A stretch of 64,000 nt of DNA. It comes from Stachybotrys elegans. Taxonomy: Eukaryota > Ascomycota > Sordariomycetes > Hypocreales > Stachybotryaceae. Below the pieces are notes generated by a model. It did no database searches and was not told where the DNA came from. It saw only the letters and a list, made by a program, of their open reading frames with translations. Made by a program: the position numbers and the translations under genes. Position 1 is the first letter of the stretch. Every line of letters starts with the position of its first letter. The DNA lies in contig JAGPNK010000010.1 in assembly GCA_020746835.1 (NCBI GenBank), forward strand, positions 1,178,001-1,242,000. Direction: 5' to 3'. Below, piece by piece: positions 11,447-19,704 of the stretch.

Positions 11447-13057
11447 ATGGCCGCTCCGACCGGCATCGACAGCCTCCCCCAGCACATCCTCGCAGAAATC
11501 GCTTCCTTCTTCAACGACGTCGAGTTCCAACGGCCTCTGCTGGCCACCGTGTCACGTCAATGGCAGCTGGCGGTGGAGCCGCTCACCTTTCGGTCCATTC
11601 GCCTCCAGAGCTCGGAGACCGAGTACTTTCAAAACACCATCCTCAAGCAAAGCCACCGCCGTCCTTTTATAAACCGGTTCGACTTTACCATCATCCTGCC
11701 ACGCTACCCGGATGAAAGCAAGTTTCGTTTCGAAAGCGAATCGGAAAAAACAGCCAATACCGAGGCGTTTACGGCCGCGATCCAGGACCTGTTTGCCATC
11801 CTCCACGGCTGCGACATCAACCGAGACGGCTCAATTGACCTGCGCATCGTAGATGCCTATTCTCCGTCAGATCATGAGCCGTTTGTGGAACGGCTTCCAC
11901 CGGCTTCGGATACCCCAACAATCAGCTTCCATGGCATCGAACTTGGCCCCATGCGACATTCCTACTCGCAGCTCCAGCTCCTGACGACAGACCTGCCCAT
12001 GATCCCTGTGGTGAAGCACTTTTTTGTGGCTGCTCAGCACAGGTCGATTAGCCCTCGTGCCGTTATGGGGATGGTAACCAAATTCTCCAATCTTCAGACC
12101 TTCAAGATGCGAACCCGTGACCAAGAAACGAGATATCCCGAGTTTCGGGAGGACTTTCGCACCGACTTTGCCAATGCCATTCCCATAAACAGCACAGCGC
12201 TCTCTGGCCTGAGGAGCTTCCACTTGAACATGATAGACCCCGAGTTTTGCGAGAGCACCGTCGGCCGTGCCGGCCGGTCGCCTAATTACAAAGTTGATCG
12301 CCTGTCTGATAGCATCCGATCGATGACTACTCCGCTCCACGACCTAAGAGAGCTCTCCCTACGAGGCGTCTTTGACGAGTGGTTGCTCTGGCCGGGACCA
12401 AAGGCTGCCTTGTCAGAGCCCTACTGGCAGAATTTGGAGCGGCTCGCCGTTGAATTCTTTACCGCGCGCCCTACTGGGGGCTACTTCTACCGACTCAAGA
12501 CCAGCCGGGCGGCCACAAGACCGACCACAAACACGCCACCGCCGCTGGAAACCATGTCCTCGGATGACGATGAGTGGCTCCCCGTAGAGCCGTTCACAGA
12601 GGATCGTAGAGGCCACCATCCAACCACCAGAACACTACACGCGGTTCCCATGGACGATACGTTGGAGCCTTTGATGGAGAGCTTTGCACGGGCCTGCCTA
12701 CAGATCCCGACGTTGAAGACGGCCTTTCTGGGCACGGCCGTGCCGCTAGACCCGCTAGACGAAGACACAGCCGAGGAAGAAGCAGAGACGTATACCAAAT
12801 CCTTCTGGGGCGTCATCTACATGAGCCCCCGCGCACGACCTTTCAAGACGCCAATACTGCTCAACTATGCATTCCGCCAGAATAGAGAGCAGAGGCGACT
12901 GGTCTGGGTCACGGATAAATGGATTCCTAGCGATCATGTCCACGACCTCTTTCTAGGCATTGGCAAAGAGATGCATGGAGGGGCCATGTTGGAGCAGTTT
13001 CTCGAGACCAGGGCTATTCCTTGGGGGAGCCGTACCCCTGGTCCTAACGATGCCTAA
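11447..13057 (+). CDS. F-box-like protein, intronless
   Basis: This is a single frame of 536 residues. It starts MAAPTGIDSLPQHILAEIAS and continues with a cyclin-like F-box helix pattern (LPQHILAEIASFFND...RPLLATVSRQWQLAVEPLTFRSIRL). That is the usual form of the many fungal F-box proteins that present substrates to SCF ubiquitin ligases. The remainder is leucine-spaced (e.g. LHDLRELSLRGVFDEWLLW, LENLERLAVEFF), consistent with irregular LRR-type repeats. An acidic linker lies near residues 430-445 (DPLDEDTAEEEAE). The substrate is unknown. Such genes occur in large, fast-evolving families in Hypocreales. The stop is at 13055-13057. Confidence 0.75.
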   Translation: MAAPTGIDSLPQHILAEIASFFNDVEFQRPLLATVSRQWQLAVEPLTFRSIRLQSSETEYFQNTILKQSHRRPFINRFDFTIILPRYPDESKFRFESESEKTANTEAFTAAIQDLFAILHGCDINRDGSIDLRIVDAYSPSDHEPFVERLPPASDTPTISFHGIELGPMRHSYSQLQLLTTDLPMIPVVKHFFVAAQHRSISPRAVMGMVTKFSNLQTFKMRTRDQETRYPEFREDFRTDFANAIPINSTALSGLRSFHLNMIDPEFCESTVGRAGRSPNYKVDRLSDSIRSMTTPLHDLRELSLRGVFDEWLLWPGPKAALSEPYWQNLERLAVEFFTARPTGGYFYRLKTSRAATRPTTNTPPPLETMSSDDDEWLPVEPFTEDRRGHHPTTRTLHAVPMDDTLEPLMESFARACLQIPTLKTAFLGTAVPLDPLDEDTAEEEAETYTKSFWGVIYMSPRARPFKTPILLNYAFRQNREQRRLVWVTDKWIPSDHVHDLFLGIGKEMHGGAMLEQFLETRAIPWGSRTPGPNDA

Positions 13058-13610
13058 AGCGATTGGCTTGGAATTGGAATCCGTGTATTACGTTGCCTTG
13101 CCAGTGTATCTTCAGCCACAGCAATGGAATGCTTCACACGCGGACCCTTGGCAGGAGAAACATGACGGGAATTTCCCGCGACATGCATGTTCCAGGCCCA
13201 TACCTGTTGGACGAGGCCGAGACAAGAGCGGGAACGTGTCGGCGAGGGCCGTGCCGGGTTTCACACTAAATTGCTCCTAAAACTTTTGACGACCATTCAA
13301 GGCAAAGCTGAGAGCTCTGGGTGTGTGATGGGAGGTTTACCAATACCATTGAGAAGGGCAAACGGCCACGGCTTGGAAAGCAGATCAACAACTCTAGACC
13401 ATTAGAAATAAGCAATAGATTTAATGAAAGCAGTTTAAAGAAGAGAGCATGTCACTTCTCCCATTAGGGCACAGGACCGGAATCCCCACATCAACACCAC
13501 ATGGGGTCATTGGATGTGGAGAATGAGAAGAACAAAATTCAATAAAAAATACAATGAAATAAAAGAGAAGAGTATTATGTAGAAACGGATATTCAAAAAG
13601 ATGACATAAG
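13058..13610. other. Intergenic, AT-richer, nothing recognised
   Basis: This is the 3' flank of the F-box gene and the 3' side of the tRNA-Met copy A. I see no gene. The last 150 nt are A-rich on the plus strand. Confidence 0.45.
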
Positions 13611-13613
13611 GCC

Positions 13614-13618
13614 AAAAA
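13614..13618 (-). terminator. Pol III T-run of tRNA-Met copy A
   Basis: Five consecutive T on the minus strand, seven bases beyond the discriminator base at 13625. This matches the position expected for RNA polymerase III termination. Confidence 0.6.
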
Positions 13619-13638
13619 GATATTTGTCCTGGGTGAGA

Positions 13639-13689
13639 CTGGAGGCTGTTAGTGTTTGCTCGATGACATGCTCAGAATAGGCTGCTTAC
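13639..13689 (-). other. Spliceosomal-type insert in T-loop of tRNA-Met copy A
   Basis: The insert is 51 nt, begins GTAAGC and ends CTCCAG, with the branch-like sequence CACTAAC 13 nt before the end. Excision rejoins TTCGAC to T and restores a seven-base T-loop and a five-pair T-stem. Copy B has no insert here, so the empty site can be seen directly. Confidence 0.65.
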
Positions 13690-13711
13690 GTCGAACTCAC
13701 GACCTTTGGAT

Positions 13712-13744
13712 GGCCCAGTCTGAAGACTAGATCATAATGAACAT
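13712..13744 (-). other. Standard tRNA intron (33 nt), copy A
   Basis: It lies between A37 and A38, the canonical position for nuclear tRNA introns. Together with the anticodon it forms the hairpin CATAATG-TT-CATTATG. It has the same length as the intron in copy B. Confidence 0.65.
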
Positions 13745-13749
13745 TATGA

Positions 13750-13798
13750 CTATTGGATGATTAGCATTGGAAAGGATTAGAGGAATGGGGCGACGAAC
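13750..13798 (-). other. Spliceosomal-type insert in anticodon loop, copy A
   Basis: The insert is 49 nt, begins GTTCGT and ends AATAG, with GCTAAT as a possible branch site 11 nt before the end. It interrupts the loop between C32 and T33. Its CCTCTAATCCTTTCC core resembles CCTCTAGCCTATTC of the copy B insert. Confidence 0.6.
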
Positions 13799-14190
13799 GA
13801 CCAACGCTCTGGGACCAACTGAGCTACCAAGACCTGGTTGGACGGCCCGAGCTTGAGATGGTATATGGAGTCGATGGAGTTGACGATGCGGGTTCAGTCT
13901 GCGCGCCAGAGGTTAGGGAGTGGTTGTTTTGGGGCTTGGAATTTGTTGGCAGCAAGGCGTCCACCATGGAAGGGCATTTGACTTGGCGAGGGAGCTACAA
14001 TATCAGCGGAAGGACCAAACACTTGGAACGTGTGAACTGCATCTATTGGTAGATGATTCAGTCCTACTTGCCTGCGGCTTTGGACAAGTCCACTGGGATT
14101 TGCAGGTCTGGAACACGTTTGCCTTGTTCATCGACAAAAGAGCATCGCCGCAGCCACAAGCATTTCTCAATCGAAATTTCTTGCCCATGT

Positions 14191-14290
14191 CATCTATTGA
14201 TTTCATTTTGTATTTATCGTTAGAGGGTGCCTCCTCGAAGTCGCTGGTATATATCTCATCAGGGCATACAGCGGAAATGCCGGTTTCATC
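14191..14290 (+). repeat. Diverged dispersed repeat, copy 1
   Basis: About 95 nt here match the reverse complement of 29849-29939 at roughly three quarters of positions. Shared blocks include ATCTATTGAT and CGAAGTCRCTGGT (R = A or G). Many of the differences are transitions. It does not encode a recognised protein and is probably part of an old element. Confidence 0.6.
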
Positions 14291-14982
14291 GATAGGAGTT
14301 TCCAAAGTTAGGAAGGGAGAAACTCGCTGCCTCTTTGCCTCATATCCAATTACACGAGGCACCCTGAACCCTCTTATTTCTTTATTTTCTCAAACAAGAG
14401 TACAATAATAGTTCCGATTCATCATTTTCGGCATGTCGTTTAATTGCTCCTTCCAACATTCTGGCTTAGTATACCGGAGTGTGTACTTAGGGTAGGTACG
14501 GCTCAACATGGGCACGTGACTCGTCGCGGAATCGGCAGGAGCGACCGAGTGCAAACTACCCCGCCAAGAGCACCACGACCACCTCTCAACCAGGGCAGGA
14601 ACGACGGATGATATGGAAGGTCCGAAGCCCCGAACTACCAACTGCAATAATTTGGTAAGGCTTTACTCTTTGTAGTGCTGCATAGCAACGCCGACCGTAT
14701 CAACAATACAAACCCAGCCCCATGCTTTAACCTTAGTGACCAACCTACCTCACCCTACCACATTACAGCCTCCGCCCAAGAAAAGTTCTAGCCAGCGCAA
14801 ACTGCCTACGGATCGGCGGATGGACTACACAGGCACCTTCCAGACAAATAAATAAGCATAGGCCAATATCGCCAAAAAGATATGCTCTAAATAGCTAGAA
14901 AAATCCTCAAAACCCTAATCAATTCCCCGGCCAGCCCCGGTCCCCACCAAGCAAAAAATCCACATAATAAAGGCGAAATCGC
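14291..14982. other. Intergenic, nothing recognised
   Basis: This stretch lies between the repeat and tRNA-Met copy B. I see no gene. A GCCAAAAAGATATG stretch near 14871 resembles the 3' flank of tRNA copy A and could be a relic. Confidence 0.35.
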
Positions 14983-14983
14983 C

Positions 14984-14989
14984 AAAAAA
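14984..14989 (-). terminator. Pol III T-run of tRNA-Met copy B
   Basis: Six T on the minus strand, four bases beyond the discriminator at 14993. This is a typical RNA polymerase III terminator. Confidence 0.7.
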
Positions 14990-15028
14990 GAATGTCCTGT
15001 GTGAGGCTCGAACTCACGACCTTTGGAT

Positions 15029-15061
15029 AGCCCAATCTGTTGATTGAATCATACTGAATCG
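15029..15061 (-). other. Standard tRNA intron (33 nt), copy B
   Basis: It is located after A37. With the anticodon it can form CATAC-GATTCA-GTATG, the same hairpin as in copy A, with a C-G pair where copy A has A-T. Confidence 0.7.
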
Positions 15062-15065
15062 TATG

Positions 15066-15117
15066 CTGATGATATGTTAGTCATGAATAGGCTAGAGGAT
15101 GTTTAAGATATACTCAC
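15066..15117 (-). other. Spliceosomal-type insert within anticodon loop, copy B
   Basis: The insert is 52 nt. The 5' end GTGAGT is a consensus donor, GACTAAC is a near-perfect fungal branch site, and it ends ATCAG. It splits the tRNA immediately 5' of the CAT anticodon. Confidence 0.7.
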
Positions 15118-15150
15118 AGACCAACGCTCTACCAACTGAGCCAACAAGAC

Positions 15151-15530
15151 CTTGTTGGAGGGCATCCAGTAAGAATAACATATATACTGAGGTAGGACAC
15201 AGTTGTAGGATGGTTTGGGACCTATCCACCACCTGGGCTGCGAAGATAGGACCCCTATCGCTAAGGGCTAAGCCTGTGCACTTTAGAGCTTATTCGGCCT
15301 CAGTGCTGGATTTTGAGCATTTCGGGTGCTTTTAGCTCTTGTCTAATTTTTATTCGTTGTTTCCTGTCCATCTTGACGATTTATAGTGTTGTCTATTAAA
15401 GGGTTTTGCAGTCTTGTTATTTGCTACACCCTCGCCCGGTCGCGCTCTCGTCCACGGATCCAGGCAGGTTGGCATGTTCAATTGGGCAGGAAGTCCTCTT
15501 GCCCTGCTAATCTTTATATTATGCACGCAC
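15151..15530. other. 5' flank of tRNA-Met copy B, nothing else seen
   Basis: The first 15 nt (CCAACAAG on the minus strand, upstream of the tRNA) resemble the 5' flank of copy A (CCAACCAG), which fits duplication. The rest shows no gene. Confidence 0.4.
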
Positions 15531-15733
15531 TGGTCGCTCCTTCCCCTTCTCACGTCCAGTCGGTCGCTCCTTCCCATTTGCTTGTTCACGGTCGTTCCTT
15601 CCCATTTGGAGCCGCTCCTTCCCTCTGCTCGGTCAACTGGTCGCTCCTTCCATTTATTTAACCAGTCGCTCCTTCCCATGTTCAACCGGTTGTTCCTTCC
15701 ACCTTGCTTGCTCAATCGGTCGCTCCTTCCATT
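15531..15733 (+). repeat. Minisatellite with GGTCGCTCCTTCC core
   Basis: About eight imperfect copies of GGTCGCTCCTTCC(CAT) start near 15532, 15562, 15591, 15612, 15639, 15664, 15688 and 15718. They are spaced about 22-30 nt apart with variable linkers such as TTGCTTGTTCA. The minus-strand translation is a repetitive Gly-Arg-Ser-Asp peptide, but no gene structure supports coding. Confidence 0.8.
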
Positions 15734-16703
15734 GCTTGTTCATTTAATTGGCATGCCCGCCCAGGTCTTTCTGCACCCATCTTCCTGCCCATCTTCTGTC
15801 CCGTGTTATTTCCATTGAACCGACCGTCAAACCACGCAGCTCGACCCGCGCTCAGCACCATCACCTCAAGTCGGCGGATGACCAGACGACGGAGTTGGAA
15901 ATACGTGGGACCACGGCAGAACCCTGTCTTAGGTGACTGGCCATTTGATGAGAACCGCATGGAAACGACGCAGGGAGAGGTGAGACATGTGGGTGAACCA
16001 CAAATCCCTATTGGGCAGCCGAGGGTCCGACGCTGAGAAGCTCCAGAGACACTGCGGACCGTAGGGTCCTGTCTGGCGCGTGCTCGTGCACTCGTGGGAT
16101 TCATGCGAAGCCGGAGGTCTCGTGTCTCCCTAGCTTGATCCCAATCTTCGCTAATTCAAAGATGGCAGTACGTGTCAGCCTGGGCCATCCAAAGGTAAGC
16201 TCCAGAGCGACCCTTTCTCTCTGCTATTATCGCGTCTCAGTGTTCTGGAGGGATTGGATGCATGTGTCGTTCCGCTCCGCCTGACTATGCACATAAAAAC
16301 ATGATTTACCAGCAATCCAATCTAGTAGTAATGTATATCGCTGCTGTTGTCCTGCTGCAATAAGATCATAAATTCCAGCTCGATCGCGTCCCTGGTCTTA
16401 CGGAACTGTCCCGAAGAGTGAGACATCACGGCTTTCCTACTCCAGCTTCCTACTCCATGCTGTTCGAACATCGTGAGGTAAGGTAACGAGCTGGACTGTA
16501 CGATTTTATCAGATGATCTTCGTATCCATAGAGACAGTTGCTTCACTGATTGACCATCAATGGTTGCCGTCCACAACGGTGCCGGTCTGGTTGTCGTTGA
16601 GGGCTTCGACTCCTGATTCAATGTTCACCTCATAAGACATCGCACATCAATCACGCCACACGAATTCCTCGGCAGTGTTCGCCCTGAAGGTTTCCAGAGT
16701 ACA
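15734..16703. other. Intergenic, no confident gene
   Basis: Only short frames without domains are present, including a 99-codon minus-strand frame at 16322-16621. Nothing recognised. Confidence 0.4.
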
Positions 16704-16710
16704 TATAAAA
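16704..16710 (+). promoter_or_regulatory. TATA box of the cysteine-rich secreted protein
   Basis: TATAAAA about 57 nt upstream of the ATG at 16767. The consensus match and spacing fit a regulated, TATA-driven promoter. Confidence 0.55.
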
Positions 16711-16766
16711 ATAGAAGAAGACCTAATACCCTCGTCCCACTCAGCCATCTTCATAACATCTTCAAT

Positions 16767-17306
16767 ATGCATCCCTACCATCTCCTGGCCACAGCTCTCG
16801 GCCTAGCCCGCCTATCCTCCGCACGCAGCTCGCTCGGGCTGACCTGCGGTTCCAACATCCCGTCATGCCCCTTGGGCTTCTCATGCGTCCCAGCCGCATC
16901 ATCTTGTACGAACCTCGCAACATGTCCTGGTCGATGCGTACCGACACCGTTCGCCATGGTAGTGGCCAACGAGCCAGGACGGACGCCAAAGGCTTCCACG
17001 ACTTGCAGTACATCGCCTCCATCAGAGACAGCCGTGCCGGAACGGAACGAATATCCGTTTTGTGGAGGATTCACGCCGACCCCCCCTCCGCCGTGCCCCG
17101 CGGGCACCTTATGCATGGCGGACACACGATACATTCAGTGGGAGTTGATTGCAGACCTGCCGGGCATCTGCGTGCCAAATGACGTGGAAGCATGTGGAGG
17201 TCCAAACAATCTCGGCTGCTCGAGGGGATATCAGTGCTATGAGGATCCAAGGTCTGATTGTGATCCAAGTATGGAAGGGGCAATGTGTCATGGTATTTGT
17301 CTATGA
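16767..17306 (+). CDS. Cysteine-rich small secreted protein
   Basis: This is a single exon of 179 residues. The N-terminus MHPYHLLATALGLARLSSARS is a signal peptide. The mature part has about 17-18 cysteines in paired patterns (CGSNIPSCPLGFSCVP, SCTNLATCPGRCVP, CPAGTLC, CGGPNNLGCSRGYQCYED, CDPSMEGAMCHGICL). They suggest several disulfide-bonded modules of about 35 residues of the form C..CP.G..C.......C....GRC. No catalytic motif is seen. It would be exported and could be a cell-wall or host-interaction protein. The close TATA box suggests inducible expression. It is convergent with the DUF4246 gene, whose stop lies only about 60 nt beyond its end. Confidence 0.75.
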   Translation: MHPYHLLATALGLARLSSARSSLGLTCGSNIPSCPLGFSCVPAASSCTNLATCPGRCVPTPFAMVVANEPGRTPKASTTCSTSPPSETAVPERNEYPFCGGFTPTPPPPCPAGTLCMADTRYIQWELIADLPGICVPNDVEACGGPNNLGCSRGYQCYEDPRSDCDPSMEGAMCHGICL

Positions 17307-17368
17307 AGCAAAGCTGGTACATATGTTGGCTGGAAAATGCCAAGTGGAAGCTATTTATTGTCAAGTTC

Positions 17369-19704
17369 TCAACTGGTCGCCGTATAACTGTTCTCCAGCA
17401 CGGGTGAAGCCTCAAAAAGTCCACGCTGACCACTCATTCGCTGGCGATAAGAATCCATAAGACTATTCACAACTCGTTGATCATTGTCGAATTTCTTGCC
17501 ATTAATCTTAGCAGCCTCCACGGATTGTGGATCCAAGTAACGGAGAATTTCCAGCGTCAGCTCAGTGGGAAGAAAGCGTTGTAGCAAAGGCTGCGTTTCC
17601 CATTGCCACCAATCGGGCTGCTGAGGCGGAACATTGGCCGTGGAGATTGTGGGTGTGTTTGGGTCCACCAGATGGAGGGCAAGAATCTTGCAATGGCCGG
17701 GCTGAGATGTGTCTCTTAGCCTGGTAAAGGCAAGATATTGCTCATGGACGTTCGGAAGGAATACAATACGCCCGGGGTGAACCATAGTGCAGCCGAGTGG
17801 CACCCACGCCCTGTTAAAAGGAGATGTTGCAAATATTTTGTTAAAGTCCTTTCCGCGTTTGGTTTCTTCGTAAATTTTCTCGCAAGAAATGGAGGCGTGC
17901 AAGCAGAGTCCAGGGGTCATCATGTTTACACTGTCGTAACAGTAGTAGGCTGTCGCGTATATATGTTCGTTGCGACTCCCTGAAATACGGAACCTTTGAC
18001 CCTCGTAATCGGGCACTTCTGGGGTGAGATGGATATTGAACAGTTGGACCACAACCTGAATCCGCGACGAGTTGTCGAAGAAGCCGGAGACCTTGACATT
18101 CGATGTCTCAAGATGATCCAGCTTCAAGTTCTTGGGATCTGGGTCGGGCAAGTCAAACTGGTGGGTTTCATTAAACCAGATGTTATCTAGCATCTCTCGA
18201 TCGGTATCCTTGTAGCTCTCGGGAGTCTCGTTTCGAAGCGGCTCGCCTTCGTTCAACGGACGTAGCTGTGGATGGCAGGTGGATTTTCTACAAAGCTGTG
18301 GTGTGCCGCAAACTCGGTTCGCGGAAGTTGCCAATAGACGCCTCGTTTGGCACTCTTGGGGCCATCGGTAGATTAAGTCCCATGCCGGCAGTGAATGCTG
18401 TATGACTTGCTCGATGATGGAATATAAGTCTGCGAAATGAGCGGGATGCATATTGTTGATGTAACTCTCGATCTTGACTTGACCATCCTTGATGTTAACG
18501 TCGCAGGGCAACCACTGTTGCTCGCAAGAGATACTGAGATCGCTTTCCAGACAGTATGCATCTTGGCGATATTCCCGCGGTAAGGATTCTACCGGTATGA
18601 CCTCTGGCGTGACGAGACCAGCGCCACAGGAATCAAGACATTTGGTAAGGGTAACACGCTTGTCCGGAAGGATACGGGTGACTCCGTAGCGAAGAGCCCA
18701 GAGAGAAGGATCGACAAGGTTGAGCATAGTCTTGTTGTAATTCCAGTTCTTCATTTTTTCGGGAATATTCTCAAGTTTGGCTATTGCAGCCTTGATGGCT
18801 TCGCCAACATTCTTTGGGATAAGATGATCGGACTTGATGGTGGCAGTCAACGTGTCCAGAACGGGAACGAATTTCGTTTTCTCGTATAAATTGGCCTTCC
18901 GTTGTAGCTCGATAACACACTTTCTCATTTATTAGTATGTGCCACTTTGAACTAGAATTTTTAACCAACCGCCTCCGCCATGGCGGGTGTAAACTCGGCA
19001 CACTTGAAGCTCTCTTTCCGTGCGCCCTTCCAGAAGTGACTGAAAATGGAATCGGTGTCCCAGTTGGTGCTAATAGCTTCGTTTCGCAGCAACGTCCGGA
19101 CGGATGGATTATGAACCTTGACCCACCATTCCGGCCTATCCGTAACCTCTTGTATGAACTCCAGCATGCATAGTTCTCGGATGGTGAGGGGAATACCAAG
19201 AAAGAGATCATCTTGGGAATCAAACCAACTGGGGAACAGGGTCTTATCAGACGGTCTGTGATTTAAGGCGAGCCCAAAACCAGGGAGTTTGACGGATATA
19301 TTTCCAGCAGCCTGCATGCACGGTCATTGTTAGGTAAACCGGTGAATAAGGCATCCCGTGTTGGAATCTGAGCTTACGGCGTGTCGCTTGGACGCGTATG
19401 CGTCTATAACATCGTCGATCACCCGACGTCGGAATTCATCAGATAGGGGCAACCGGTCCCGGCGGGCGTCGAGGAAGAATGCAACGCCGTATGTACTCAT
19501 GCTCGAGGGGTCCCTCTGTATCTCCCTCATCAACTCGCCAAACGCAGTCGATGCGAGCTCTTCCTGAGTCGTTCCCCGACCATCTGTTGCTGAGTAGTCC
19601 CCGCCATCGTTACTATTTAGACGCTCTCGCTCGAATGGCTTAGCTTGGGGTCGGTTAGAGGCTTCGCTCGAGACTTCGTCAAGGGCTCTGGGGCTGGCCG
19701 ACAT
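17369..19704 (-). CDS. DUF4246 family protein
   Basis: The proposed exons are 19704-19378, 19311-18970 and 18919-17369. The second intron has a GTTGGT donor and ends GAAAG, joining FTPAMAEA to CVIELQRKANLYEKT, which matches the family pattern. Recognisable DUF4246 blocks are ELCMLEFIQEVTDRPEWWVKV, DPSLWALRYGVTRILPDKRV, QWLPCDVNIKDGQVKIESYINNMHP, YSIIEQVIQHSLPAWDLIYRW and SPFNRAWVPLGCTMVHPGRIVFLPN. The C-terminal WWQWETQPLLQRFLPTELTLEILRYL is also typical. The function of the family is unknown. The first exon (MSASPRALDEVSS...) is less certain, and the protein could start at 19818 instead. Confidence 0.8.

Larger units (their letters stand above)
13625..13833 (-). tRNA. Elongator tRNA-Met(CAT), copy A, with three introns
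   Basis: The acceptor stem GTCTTGG (13833-13827) pairs with CCAGGAC (13632-13626); the discriminator is A (13625). The A-box matches TAGCTCAGTTGG. The D-loop is three bases longer than in copy B. Reading directly gives no sensible anticodon. Three segments must be removed: a 49-nt GT...AG insert at 13798-13750 between positions 32 and 33, the usual tRNA intron at 13744-13712 after A37, and a 51-nt GT...AG insert at 13689-13639 inside the T-loop. What remains is a 76-nt cloverleaf with loop CTCATAA, the U31/U39 mismatch typical of eukaryotic elongator tRNA-Met, and a T-arm GTGAG-TTCGACT-CTCAC. The B-box is split in the DNA. It could be functional or a degenerating paralog, but its stems are intact. 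Confidence 0.7.
14993..15150 (-). tRNA. Elongator tRNA-Met(CAT), copy B, with two introns
   Basis: Acceptor stem GTCTTGT (15150-15144) pairs with ACAGGAC (15000-14994), discriminator A. D-arm GCTC-AGTTGGTA-GAGC, T-arm GTGAG-TTCGAGC-CTCAC, A-box TGGCTCAGTTGG and B-box GTTCGAGCC are all good. Read as one intron after position 37, the anticodon would be GTG with a body unlike tRNA-His. Removing a 52-nt GTGAGT...ATCAG segment (15117-15066) between T33 and C34, and the standard 33-nt intron (15061-15029) between A37 and A38, gives a 73-nt tRNA. It has loop CTCATAA and the U31/U39 mismatch seen in elongator tRNA-Met. The body closely resembles known eukaryotic elongator tRNA-Met (GCTCAGT.GG.AGAGCGT..GTCTCATAATC..AAGGTCG). 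The second insert is inferred from sequence; splicing is not demonstrated. Confidence 0.82.

Noticed and set aside
14993..15150. tRNA-His(GTG) with a single 85-nt intron
   Set aside because: The body lacks the extra 5' G and the matching discriminator of tRNA-His. The rest matches elongator tRNA-Met once two introns are assumed.
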